Shown piece by piece: positions 1 through 9,759 of a stretch of DNA of 64,000 nt. Where the stretch lies: contig NC_134568.1 in assembly GCF_050947875.1 (NCBI RefSeq), forward strand, positions 202,927,729 to 202,991,728. Direction: 5' to 3'. This DNA comes from Dermacentor variabilis (taxonomy: Eukaryota; Arthropoda; Arachnida; Ixodida; Ixodidae). The notes beneath the pieces were generated by a model that saw only the letters and a list, made by a program, of their open reading frames with translations, did no database searches and was not told the DNA's origin. The position numbers and the translations under genes are program-made. Positions within the stretch are counted from its first letter, which is position 1; every line of letters starts with the position of its first letter.

Positions 1-953
1 TTTCACTCGCATCCTCACTACGCGTGTCCCCTTTTAATCTCATGGGCGTGAACCTCGGCCTCTCAAACTTCGAGCCAAATTCACCCTTTTGACCGTCCTT
101 AGCTCCGCGAGCCCGACGCGTCACAAACTCCTCGGCTAGCTCAGCGGCTTTAGCCACCGTACAAACGTCTGGCCTATCCAAGACCCAGTATCGCACGTTC
201 TCCGGTAACCGACTATAAAACTGTTCTAGCCCGAAGCACTGCAGAACTTTATCGTGGTCACCAAACGCTTTCTCTTCTTTGAGCCACTCCTGCATGTTTG
301 ACATAAGCCTATACGCAAACTCTGTATATGACTCACTTTTGCCTTTCTCATTTTCCCGAAACTTCCGACGGAACGCCTCCGCAGACAGCCGGTACTTTTT
401 TAGAAGACTCGATTTCACTGTGTCGAAATCCTCTGCCTCCTCTCTATCCAAGCGAGCGACTACGTCGGCCGCCTCGCCGGGTAACAAAGTGAGCAGGCGC
501 TGTGGCCACGTTTCCCGAGAGAACCCCTGCTTCTCGCACGTTCGCTCAAAGTTAACCAGGAACAAACCAATGTCCTCTCCAAGCTTAAACGGCCGCATCA
601 GGTCAGTCATTTTGAACAATACGCGTTCTCCTGCACCGTGTGCCTGACTTCCATTACGAGCGCGTTCCATCTCTACCTCAAGACGCTTCATTTCCAAAGC
701 GTGTTGACGGCCACGCTCTTGTTGCTCTCGCTCTTTCTGTTCTTTACGTTCACGCTCTTCTGTCGCGCTCCTGTCTTTTTGCAGTCTCCCTCTCTTCAAT
801 GGTCTCAAGGCATTCCGACAGCTCGTCATCCTCAGCCTCTAACTCAAGAATAGCCTTTAGCAGTTCAGGTTTTCTGAGTTTGTCTGAGACATCCAGACCC
901 AACTCTCTTGCAAGCTCCAGCAATTTCGGTTTGCGCAACGACTTCAAATCCAT
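1..953 (-). pseudogene. LTR-retrotransposon gag, frameshifted and cut by window edge
   Basis: The first ATG after the leader, at 953 on the minus strand, opens a 67-residue frame beginning MDLKSLRKPKLLELARELG, a SAP-like helical start seen on tick retrotransposon Gag proteins. That frame stops at 750. A second minus frame takes over at about 760-775 and stays open to base 1, so one indel separates two otherwise intact halves. The second half is a charged Glu/Arg/Gln coiled-coil stretch, then a SCAN/retrotransposon-Gag-like helical region with motifs such as LLPGEAADVVARL, SLLKKYRLS and SYTEFAYRL. Gag would form the particle that packages element RNA. The zinc knuckle and pol would lie beyond base 1. 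The 5' LTR lies just upstream on the same strand. A sequencing indel could also explain the frameshift. The Gag identity is fairly sure; the exact superfamily (probably Ty3/gypsy) is inference. Confidence 0.75.
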
Positions 954-1308
954 GGCTGCTCTGAATGCTGCTTTCTCTACTGCCTAATATTGTCTTGCCG
1001 CAAACTAACCCGGCAGCAACGACAACCACAATTACCAGCTCTGTTTCTAACACTAACAAAAGCCTGGCAAAGCTCAGAAGAAGAAAGTCCCGCACTCACC
1101 AAACCTCGCAGTCAAGAGTTCAGCGCAGTCGTTCCGCTGCAGGCAACCAGTCATCACACAGGGCTCGTTGCACTGCTCCCGGATCGTTGTTGAGCTGCTC
1201 AGCATACAGTCAACTGCATCCCTTCGCTGCTGGCCTCCGTTGTCGCGATCTCACCGCTGGCAGACAGTTGTTTTGAAGTCGGAGGCGATCTCACCGCTGC
1301 CAACCAGA
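954..1308 (-). other. Retrotransposon leader with candidate primer-binding site
   Basis: This untranslated stretch lies between the LTR and the gag start. Directly inside the LTR, on the minus strand, the sequence TGGTTGGCAGCGGTGAGATC (1287-1306) begins two bases after the LTR end. It has the TGG start and position expected of a primer-binding site. A related block (CTGCCAGCGGTGAGATCGCG) recurs about 40 bases further on. The matching tRNA was not identified. Confidence 0.45.
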
Positions 1309-1480
1309 TGTTTTGATCCCACCGATGGCATCGGTTGTTGGGAACTCGGCGCTGACGCCCGTGGTTGTACCTGGGTCGCAAGCCCCAAGGGTAGCGTTGG
1401 CCTGGCGGCCTGGGGTACAACTGGAAGCATCCGAAGGTCCCGGCAAAGCATGAGTCGACTGGTAACAACAAAACAACTTG

Positions 1481-1486
1481 TTTATT
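1481..1486 (-). terminator. LTR polyadenylation signal
   Basis: AATAAA on the minus strand lies about 110 bases downstream of the LTR TATA box, the spacing expected for an R region. Confidence 0.5.
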
Positions 1487-1595
1487 TTAACATCGCAAAG
1501 AGTTGGCGGTCAGGTTGACCGAAGTAGAGAGACGGGAGAGCACTTTACTCAACAGAAGAAATCGGAGCCCTCCTTTTGGCGTCCGGGGGCAGCTG

Positions 1596-1603
1596 TTTTT
1601 ATA
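1596..1603 (-). promoter_or_regulatory. LTR TATA box
   Basis: TATAAAAA on the minus strand marks the likely U3 promoter. Transcription would start about 25-30 bases further, near 1570. Confidence 0.55.
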
Positions 1604-1867
1604 CTCTCGCAGTTGAGGGCAAGAAGGAACCCCTCAATAGACGAGCACGTGATTGTACAATGGGCTAATGGTGACGCACACTGTCGTAGCGCCGCCGGTC
1701 GGGCACAAAGACTGGGAGGAGAAGGTAACTTCGGCTCTCGTAGCGCCTCTGGTCGGGCACAATGACTGGAAGGAGAGGGTGACCCCCTGCTGTCGCATCG
1801 CCGCCGTTCGGGCACAATGGCACATACACTCACACACGCACATGAAGACACGTGGCATCGGAACATG

Positions 1868-2038
1868 CCTGGAAACGCCTGGAAACGCCTGGCGGGGAGC
1901 GTTGCGGCGACGCCGAACGGGCCAAAATGTCTGCCGCCCCGCCGCAGTCGCGCCTGGAAACGCCTGGAAACGCCTGGCGGGGAGCGTTGCGGCGACGCCG
2001 CACGGGCCAAAATGTCTGCCGCCCCGCCGCAGTCGCGC
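1868..2038 (-). repeat. Two-copy 85-bp tandem repeat in LTR U3
   Basis: An 85-bp GC-rich unit starting CCTGGAAACGCCTGG (plus strand) occurs at 1868 and again at 1953 with very few differences. Each copy itself begins with short CCTGGAAACG repeats. Tandem U3 repeats often act as enhancers in LTR elements; that role is inference here. Confidence 0.85.
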
Positions 2039-2072
2039 CGGCAAAACCGCGTGTCGCAGGCGAAACGCAACA

Positions 2073-2600
2073 GTACACAGATGAAGCCAATTTTTGCAGA
2101 AACGCCTTGGTAAATTTCCAAAATGCACGTTATTGGAGGGACTTCAATCCACACTGGGTAAAGCGCAATCGATACCAGTACCAGTGGTTGCTCAATGTAT
2201 GGTTCGGAATTTAAGCAGGTGCTATAATCGGTCCTATCTTCTTCGATCAAGCACTGACTGGACAGTGTTACCTGAACGAAATCCTTGAAGGAGTGGTGGA
2301 TGATTTTCTCAGCGAAGTTCCGCTGTCACGTCTTCCATTTTTGTCTTATCAGCAAGATGGGGCACCCGCACACAGCAGCAACCGAGAACGAAACTGGTTG
2401 ATGCGACTTGTCATGCGCAATAGATATTAAGGCACGGGCCTGTAAATTGTCCAGCTAGGTCACCTGACTTCTCTCCACTCGATTTCTTTCTTTGGGTTTA
2501 TGTGAAAGATCGTGCTTACATGATCGAGATGGACGTCAGATTAGTCCACGACAAGGATAACGGATGTCTGCCGTAGTATTCAGGCGTCGGTCAATAAGAA
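2073..2600 (+). pseudogene. Decayed mariner-like transposase, 5'-truncated by LTR insertion
   Basis: From 2075 the plus strand reads in the style YTDEANF...ARYW...NPHW...LNVWFGI. It meets a stop, then continues through GPIFFDQ, GQCYLNEILEGV and QQDGAPAHSS. The FTDEA/NVW and QDGAPAH blocks are hallmarks of the mariner/Tc1-superfamily DDE/D transposase (strand transfer and excision of the element). After 2400 the frame shifts, with a WPARSPD-like block at about 2450-2490 and a last recognisable LDFFLW-like block near 2500. Stops and frameshifts make it non-functional. The N-terminal half is absent because the LTR element ends exactly where the recognisable frame begins. Confidence 0.7.
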
Positions 2601-2900
2601 AGCCACTGAAGAAAACGGACAAAAACTGATTATATTATTTTTTTTCACGTTTAAAACAAAATGTCAGTGACAGGCCGGTACCTTGTTCTACACAACACCT
2701 CCTTGCCTCGATTTGGAGGGGATAGAAAAAAAGAAAGAAAGGAACACAGCCGAATTAGAAGGAATAAAAAAAGAAAGGAAGACACCAGGAAGCCCAACCA
2801 GTGTGTTGGAGAAGCATGTGTGATAGCGGCAAATAAAATGATAATTAGATTCGGATATAAAACATAACACATCAGAGAATGGTGGATTATGTTACCCAAC
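2601..2900. other. Gene-free stretch
   Basis: Purine-rich runs such as AAAAAAGAAAGAAAGG occur near 2727-2780. No coding or repeat identity was seen. Confidence 0.4.
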
Positions 2901-3186
2901 AGGAGTAGCTAGAGCTTGCAGTGGCGCTAGATGTGTACTCTCTAGCTAAGACGGCTTGGAAAGTTGAAAGGGCAGCTTCTGGCGCGAGTCAAATCCACTT
3001 CGTGCTTGCACAAGACGCAAAGAGCGGGAAGACAGAAACTACAAGACCAGGAGTAGACTGTCTCGAAAAGGTGTATCTCAGATACACTCTGCCATGCGCT
3101 GTGAATGTGCGCGGACACGTTCTTGCCGCGCTCTCCGATTCCGCCAAACTTTGCACATGTACGGCCGTTTCTTCTGCTGCCATGCC

Positions 3187-3600
3187 ATGACGGGTTCAAA
3201 GGACAAGTGCGATTCGTGCTCGCAGCCGTTCTTCCGTCGACAACAATTTTTCCGTTGCTGTGGGCCTTGCGGCCGCCGATTCCACTGCAAATTCTGAAAC
3301 GTCGCTGACGATGAGTACGAGCTATACATGTCCCCAGAATCGAGCATTTACAAGTTCCCCCAATGTAATAGCCGCAACGGGTGCGACAGTATATGAGGCT
3401 CCAAACGCTGGCTGTAAGGGTCTCGCTGGAGCCAACTTACAACTTGGTGTTGTCGTGAAGGCCCTGTGCGACAGAATCGCTTCATTTACAAGTGCGGTGC
3501 TTGAGCTGAAGAAGCACAACGACAGCTTTCGCTTGCACTTTGGCCGGAACACAGAGTCATTGCGCAAATGCGCGCGGCAGCAAGGTTACGGGAATGAATA
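3187..3600 (+). pseudogene. LINE ORF1-like PHD/zinc-finger remnant
   Basis: The frame around 3187-3297 reads CDSCSQPFFRRQQFFRCC then CGRRFHC. This Cys4-His-Cys pattern resembles the PHD-type finger on the ORF1 protein of some tick CR1/jockey LINEs. It stops at 3297, and related coding continues across frames to about 3590. ORF1 proteins bind element RNA; here the frame is broken. The finger pattern is visible, and the ORF1 assignment follows from the RT downstream. Confidence 0.45.
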
Positions 3601-4339
3601 GCCTCCTTTGGCGCCTTCACCGACATCCCTTTGGTCTAAGAGAACTTCTTGTTGGGCAAGTTGGTATCTATCCACTACAACTATGTTAAGGTGCCAAAAA
3701 CCACACAGCCCACAAGAAAAGACAAAGGGACAGAGCGCCTTTGGTCACACGTCGCAAGTCAACCTGTCCTCTCCACCGGCTTCGCATCGGTACGTGAAGA
3801 ACAGCCCAGCGTCAAATAGGCACCGGCTCCTGTGAGTGGGTCATCGCCGGAAGCAGATATGCGTCCAGGCCTACAACCACTTCAGTCAGTTCCGACTCAA
3901 AACGACGGCGAAGCAGTCGCTGGTGTCAAGTACTTGCAGCACGCTGTTTTTGTACCGGGAAGGCGCTCGCTTATCGTGTAGCGCTTGGCCCCTTCGACGA
4001 CTTGCAAGATAATCTGTTCTACGCTGAGAAAAGTTGATTGCAACGATGTCAACTGCCAAAAGCTCAAAGCGAAGCACGAGAGTTTAAACTTCCTTGCGGG
4101 TCACAGTGAACGTCTTCCAAAAAATCAACTCGAAAACATTTGGCCGAAGGCTTGCCTGTTCAGGCTTTTCTACGGCAGGCACGATGCATCGAGGGACGCC
4201 AGCGACAAAATAGCGTATTTTTTTCTAACGTCATTAATGATGGGCTCCACTTTTGTTTCTTTTTTTTTTTTGCTTCGCGTAGTCTACGCACGAAATCCTC
4301 CTATTTATACGGGAACGTCTAGTGTGCTCCTATCATGTT

Positions 4340-5321
4340 TTCTTGACTGAAACTTGGCTTTCGAACAACTTTATTTCTAAGAGTTACTTTCCACCGGAAG
4401 ACACAGTGTGGCAAAAGCATTTTATGCTCTTTCTCATGACCTTGTTATCCATAAACTCTTTACTTACGGTATTAGTTCCAGCCTGTGCACGCTAATGAAA
4501 GACTGTCCACTCAGTCAAATTACGTTTGCATTGGTGCTAAGTACTCTTTGCCTGATGAATCAACTTCCGGTGTTCCGCAAGGGTCTATCTTATACCGATT
4601 ATGTTTCAATATCTTTGTTAATAATCTGGAAGAATGTTTGCGTAATTGGCGGCTCCTTTTGTACGCTAAAGATATTAAACTTTACCGCGAAGTATCATTG
4701 TGAATTATTATATTACAGGAAGATGTAAATTCTGTCGCGGAGTGGTGTGCTTCCAACATTTTGCGTATTGATCCAACTAAGGCACTTGTTGTTTCCTTTA
4801 GTCGTAAAATGTTCACTTTACTTTACGAATACTCATTTGATAACATTCCTCTGAAAAGAGCGAGTTGTACGCGCGACTTAGGAATATTGGTTGACTCGCG
4901 ACTAACTTTCGAACGACGTGTTTCAAGCATTGTTAATGCATCCTAGAGAAAGTTAGGTCTTACATCAGGAATAACAAAAAGTTTACGAATGTCAACTGCG
5001 TTGTTCTCTCGTGTTCTTCTATTGTCCGGTTGTATTTGACTAAGGTGGCATCTGTTGTATTTGACCAATTTGACCAATGTAGCAAAAAATGAATGTGTTC
5101 AGCGACGTTTCATTCGTACCTTGCACGATCGAATCGTGAGGCGTCGTGTATTTTATGCCTGTGAGCATGTGCTGCCCATGTTTAACATTCGACTCCTACA
5201 AATAAGGCGAAAACATCGTGATTACTTAGTCTTGTATAAACTAATTCCCAACCACTTCTCCTGTCTGCGGTTGCTATCGACTGTAACGTTCTGCGTTAAT
5301 TCCTTGCCCAAACTTGCGTAA
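4340..5321 (+). pseudogene. LINE endonuclease/reverse transcriptase remnant
   Basis: At 4342 a frame gives FLTETWLSNNF, an endonuclease motif of CR1-type LINEs. It runs straight into an RT block (KAFYALSHDLVIHKLF), so the segment between has been deleted. Next come STSGVPQGSILYRLCFNIFV and LLYAKDIKLY. The catalytic YADD box is changed to YAKD (near 4662), which would abolish polymerisation. C-terminal thumb-like blocks follow in the frames at 4761 and 5055 (RRFIRTLHDRIV, RRKHRDYLVLYKL). Several frameshifts and stops interrupt the region. An intact product would nick target DNA and copy the element RNA in the nucleus. Confidence 0.75.
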
Positions 5322-5615
5322 TCCCAACATTTTGTATGTGAATTCCGCTTGCACCTCTAACGCTATAACACGTCTTTTAACGCAACAAAATTCATTACGT
5401 TATGATGTTGATATTTTCAACACTTGTATTTGGTCTTTATCTGACTTCTCTCTTTGATCTAATTCAATTTTTTGTTGCATTTGTTTCCTTAATATTTCAT
5501 GTTTTCTGTTTTGTTTTTTTCTGTTTTCTGTTCTTTATGTAGCATGTTTACCTATACTAAGGCGTAGAGATGTTCTTGCGAACTTTCAGAAACAAATGAA
5601 ATGAAATGAAAATCC

Positions 5616-6370
5616 TCCCCCTTCCCTCGTAGAACAGTCAGAAGAAACCAACGCTGCGGCCTCCATAGCAGAAGGCTTGACCCTTTAGCATTGTATACCT
5701 ATATGCGTCACCAGTACTTTTTGCCTTACTCTGCCTAATAATGCCCGGTGTTTCAATTGATAATTGTTTAAACAGCCATGCTAACCTAGCTCCACTTGAT
5801 TAGGTTTGAGTGTTGAACTTTGTCATCTTCAGTTTCCTGTCCGGATCCACAGGCTTTTAGCACTCTCTGCTACAAATCTTGACTCATCGCCGCCTGAATG
5901 AAGTGCTCCGAATTCGCTGGAGACCGAAAGGAAAATATTAATTGTGAGATTTACGAGGGAGCTGTTAACTACACAAGGGAGTGGTTTTGTTGCTGAGCCG
6001 GCTTTGATAATCTAATAACATATAGACTATTACAACCCCGCTGATTTTCAGCATTACTGAATTTCTTGCTGGCATCAAGGGGCATTGTAACCTTAAAAAT
6101 GCGGTGGGTTGGATGGGTATTCGAACTGATGACTTGAAGTACAGGAGCCCTGTTTTCTACCATGCGACTGCTAAAAGTAACGTTATGTATGCTACTAAGA
6201 CAGCCGCCAAAGCATTCACGCACCTATAGTGCGGGCACACCAGAAGGAGAATGGGTGAATATATCAATGTTCGAAGACGTTGCATCTAGAAAATAGGTGT
6301 TTTACAGAGAAGCTGTATATGGCTAGCCCATTCGTCCGTCTGTCCGCCTGTCGCATGTACGCTGAAAACT
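5616..6370. other. Gene-free stretch
   Basis: No coding sequence was supported. A block at 6105-6190 (GTATTCGAACTGATGACTTG...) faintly resembles a reversed tRNA-derived SINE head but is too diverged to call. Confidence 0.4.
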
Positions 6371-6390
6371 CCTCCGGCGCAACCCCATGC

Positions 6391-6729
6391 ACATGCGCGA
6401 AAAAAAAAAGAGAGAGAGAAAGAGAGGCGCGCGATAGATAAAAAAAAAGGAAAGGCGGAAGGCGCGCCAGTAGTGACGTTATTGCCCTCCGTAGCAGCCG
6501 AACGGGCGCGCAACAGTTTCCCTCCGACTCCAAGATGGGTAGACCACGCGTCATACGTACTCCTGAGGAGCGGGCACCTTTCGATCAGCAACGCCGCGAG
6601 CAGAACCGGGAACGAGCTCTTCTACGCTGTGCCGATGCTGCAGCCCGAACGCAAGAACAGGCTCGTGCAGCCGAGCGCAAGCAGCAGCTGCGTACCGAGG
6701 ATCCGGTAGCCTACCAAGCCATCGTTTAA
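6391..6729 (+). CDS. Short Arg/Ala-rich repeat-borne ORF (STPR-like)
   Basis: ATG at 6535 opens a 64-residue frame beginning MGRPRVIRTPEER, followed by Arg/Ala/Glu/Gln-rich helical sequence. It resembles the start of multicopy tick proteins carrying 23-residue STPR-type DNA-binding repeats; that resemblance is from memory. A purine-rich tract (6391-6455) lies upstream. The stop TAA overlaps an AATAAA signal (6728-6733), so this may be a shortened copy of a transcribed repeat. The frame is much shorter than a multi-repeat STPR protein. It could also be a chance-open part of an interspersed repeat. The true CDS would be 6535-6729. Confidence 0.35.
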
Positions 6730-7320
6730 TAAACCGTCAGGATTAACCCAGTGATAAACACCGGGGCTGCACGTTTCAGCTTCGCTGGTTAACAATCTGT
6801 ACGGAGTGCTTGGGCGGTGATTTTTTAACTTATTCTTTCACTGTGTGTTTGTAAATAACTTTGCTGAGCGCAGAACTGTCAGCTTATAGCACAGAGAAAG
6901 AAAGGGGACAACGGAAGCCCACGCGCGAGACACTGAAGGAAACACAATTATATGCGCATGTCTTCTGTGTCGTTTGCGCTTGCGAAGAACATGCAGAAAC
7001 ATGTCATTGTGTTTGTGTGTGTGTGCGTGTGCGCGTGCGTTCCTTAAACTCAGCCTTTGAATTCGCCCCGAAAGACAGGTAGCCATCGCGTGCCGCGGAG
7101 CAGCTTCCTAAGTAAAATTATCGTGCGAATTCTGTGATTTGTGAACGCCTAATGAAAAACACAACTCCGCAAGAAATTTAAAAAAACAATTTGAAAGAAA
7201 GCCTTTAATTGTGTCGTGAAATGCGTTTCTTGCCCTTGTCTTGAAGCAAAGAATAAATTTAATTGAATGAAGAAAGGTTAGGGTCAGCTAAAGCCTTTTT
7301 TATGTGTTACTGAAGAATCC

Positions 7321-7322
7321 AT

Positions 7323-7361
<39 letters not shown>

Positions 7362-7365
7362 TTTT
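7321..7365. repeat. (TTAT)n microsatellite
   Basis: About eleven perfect ATTT units. Confidence 0.95.
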
Positions 7366-8570
7366 CTGAATAATTTTTCCGCTAACAGGTGCGTCAGCAC
7401 AATTGAACATCCTGTTTGAGAGTGCCCATGTATTAATCACTTCCTTTTTGCAGGAATATCGCATCTGAAATTCCCCTTATAGTCTATGACATTATACACC
7501 GCCGCTCTATCTGTAGGTGCAGCTGTTGTTCTCTTATTTTTTCGCCGATCATTCCGGTGGCACTAAACCTGTTCTTCCATTCGTGTTATGTCAAATAAGC
7601 AACGCTTTTCAGGCCAATGAGCGACGATAAATAAACCATGCGATCTAAAGCCACTATGGGCCTCCACAGCGCCACAGTGATGAAGAGGGTGCCCTCGTCA
7701 TCAAACTACTTATTTTTGTAGTATTTGCTTAAATAGGTCCCCCTCCAAACCACAATGCGCCAGTGAAGACCGCGCGCCTAACGATCCTTCCAAATGGACG
7801 ATCATGTGGGCTACTTTCTAGAATTTGAAAAGGCGCCGCATTGCACTGCGTCCGGGTCGTTGGTGCCGATGTTCTCGCGGTGAGGATTGGACCCGAAAAG
7901 ACTGACTGGAAACTTCTGCGTTCAGCTTGGCGCTTCCGCAATCTGTGGTACTGCAAGTTCGCGCAGTGCTCTCACACGCAACAATTACGGTCACGATGGC
8001 AATGCTGGCATCTTTTACCGCCCTTTAATTAGATTTACTCCTGGGTCTTCGAAAAAGCAGCGTACAAGAGGCTCAATCGGTTGTCTGTAACGAATCGTCC
8101 AAGATAACAGCGTGTAGCCTAATTGTTTTGCGCTTTCGAATCCTGCAGAATCTGGGTCAGAAATACGCTGCTGCCGTCAATGTGTCTCTTCGCTCCATCT
8201 TGTATCGTTTATGAGTACCAGCGTATTTTAGGAAATACATTATTTAGAATAAATCAAGAATAAAGGTATCACATCTAACAGAATTGTACAAGCTAAAATT
8301 TCTTGCATGTGTTAGGGAAAAAGAAAGTAATAGCAATTAACAAAGCAAGCTTACACGATGGGAAAAGAGTGATGGTGCAGGGGAAGACTCTCTGTTAGGT
8401 TAAACTATAAGCAATTACTTACAGTGGCATCAAACTGGCCGTCTCTAACTTAATAAATTCCGCTTCTAATTGAACGAACGCCACCGGCGCGGCCGGAATT
8501 CGGCCCGGTGATTTCGTCCTCGGCAGCAAGAGAACAGCGTCACTCTGCCTTGACGAAGTTCCATTGAAAT
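7366..8570. other. Gene-free stretch
   Basis: Only short overlapping frames on both strands are present. No domain, repeat family or regulatory signal was recognised. Confidence 0.4.
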
Positions 8571-8705
8571 AAATTCTGTGGTTTTACTCGCCCATACCGC
8601 TACCCGATTATGAGGCACACCGTATTGGGGCAGCTCGGAATAATTTTGACCACCGTAGGTTTTTTTAATCTGCACCTACATTGAAGTACACGAGCGTTTT
8701 AACGC
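8571..8705 (-). repeat. Ruka-like SINE remnant
   Basis: The order GGTTTTAC, GATTATGAGGCACACCGTA, GACCACC, TTTTTTAATCTGCAC, AAGTACACG matches the reversed body of the better-preserved SINE at 17585, with many changes. The tRNA head is missing. Confidence 0.6.
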
Positions 8706-8802
8706 ACGATTTGAATGTAAGAATGAATCACCAACGCAATGGATAAGAATGGTTAATGAAAATAGCGCAAGATACGTTTGGAAGATGGCTTCCCTTAGCG
8801 TA

Positions 8803-8829
8803 ATATATATATATATATATATATATATA
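8803..8829. repeat. (AT)n microsatellite
   Basis: About 13 AT units. Confidence 0.95.
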
Positions 8830-9036
8830 ACTTACATGGCACAATGTCAAATATTGATAGCAGAAAAGTAATCATAGTTAAACGTTTGTAACAAGATTTC
8901 CCAGTCTATTCCATTAACGATACTGGTAGTCTTATGTGCTAGTTACCGGTAGTTAGCTAAATGTAATTTCGTGCTACATGGCGCACGCAGCGTGTTTACC
9001 ATAGACATCAGATTATAGTCGTTATCAGCAGCAACG

Positions 9037-9160
9037 GCTTATTTTTTCTGTCCAGTGCAGGACGAAGGCCTCACCTTGCGATCTCCAATTACCCCTGTCT
9101 CGAGCTAGCTGATTCCAACTTGCGCTTGCAAATTTCCTAAGTTCATCACCCCACCTAGCT
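9037..9160 (-). pseudogene. Non-LTR retrotransposon 3' coding fragment, distal part
   Basis: Minus-strand translation gives RWGDELRKFASASWNQLARD, then GNWRSQGEAFVLHWT. This is the C-terminal tail of a common tick endonuclease/reverse-transcriptase LINE, probably RTE-like. The reading is open over this piece. The piece that should precede it lies at 9571-9741, separated by unrelated sequence containing a 93-bp duplication. Confidence 0.65.
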
Positions 9161-9414
9161 ACTGCCCCTCCCTCTGCGAAGGCGCTTACGGCACTGGTCC
9201 ACTGCCAGTCGGTGCGATAATTGCGGTGTCAGATTCTTTGCCTCAATATATCGCTAGCGCCTTCGTTATCGTCGTCTTCTACAGCTGGCTCCGATGCTTC
9301 TCATCATGCTAGCGTTGCCACACTGCCCCTCCCTCTGCGAAGGCGCTGACGGCACTGGTCCACTGCCCGTCGGTGCGGTGATTACGGTCTCAAATTCCTT
9401 GCCTCAATATATCG
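9161..9414. repeat. Two-copy direct repeat, 161-bp spacing
   Basis: A block of about 93 bp starting ACTGCCCCTCCCTCTGCGAA occurs at 9161-9253 and 9322-9414 with roughly ten differences. It lies in the gap that splits a LINE coding region. Confidence 0.9.
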
Positions 9415-9570
9415 TAAAATGAAAACACGTATAAAGCTGCGCTCAGATTTCGCATTAGGGAGCATCGTAAACGTCGGACGTTCCTCTGTATTACTTAAAC
9501 GTCTGGAGTGGCTGAAAATATTACAACGCAAACCTGGGGTGACGTCACCAGAGTCGGACAATCTGTTTTT

Positions 9571-9741
9571 CACTTAATGTCAACTAGAATATCAGCTATT
9601 TCCATTTGCTGTCTGATCCACACCGCTCTCTTCCTGTCTCTCGAGGTTACGCCTAACATTTCTCGTTCAATCGCTTTTTGCGAGGTACTTAACTTATTCT
9701 CAAGCTTCTTTGTTAACCGCCAACTTTCTGCCCCACATTAT
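9571..9741 (-). pseudogene. Non-LTR retrotransposon 3' coding fragment, proximal part
   Basis: The minus strand encodes WRLTKKLENKL, then ERKMLGV-like (here EREMLGV), RDRKRAVWIRQ and ADILVDIK before a stop. This is the region after the RT domain in the same tick LINE as 9037-9160. Order and strand agree, so both pieces come from one copy broken by inserted or rearranged DNA. Confidence 0.65.
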
Positions 9742-9759
9742 GGAATCTGTCAACAATTC

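Larger units (their letters stand above)
1309..2072 (-). mobile_element. 5' LTR of a minus-strand retrotransposon
   Basis: On the plus strand the segment begins TGTTTTG and ends GCAACA, so the ends show the TGTT...AACA inverted termini of LTRs. Read on the minus strand it holds a TATA box (TATAAAAA, 1596-1603) and an AATAAA signal (1481-1486), which splits it into U3 (about 1604-2072), R and U5. U3 carries two 85-bp tandem repeats. Immediately beyond 2072 a mariner-like transposase frame begins, which supports this outer edge. A shorter LTR ending at 1865 (GGAACA) is the alternative. The 3' LTR is outside the window, so the target duplication cannot be tested. Confidence 0.6.
2900..5615 (+). 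mobile_element. Degenerate CR1/jockey-like non-LTR retrotransposon
   Basis: Three decayed modules follow one another on the plus strand: a Cys/His finger typical of LINE ORF1 (about 3187-3300), an endonuclease scrap (about 4340-4410) and a reverse transcriptase (about 4409-5320). The copy ends in a short (ATGAA)n-like tail near 5598-5615, as CR1-type LINEs often do. The 5' edge is uncertain. Many stops and frameshifts show an old, dead copy. Between the endonuclease LTETWL motif and RT block SHDL more than a kilobase of expected sequence is missing. Confidence 0.65.

Noticed and set aside
1309..1865. Shorter LTR ending at GGAACA
   Set aside because: It would leave the GC-rich 85-bp repeats outside the LTR and miss the junction with the mariner frame; kept only as an alternative.
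6105..6190. tRNA-derived SINE head
   Set aside because: Only GTATTCGAACTGA-like similarity to a B box; no A box or body was found.
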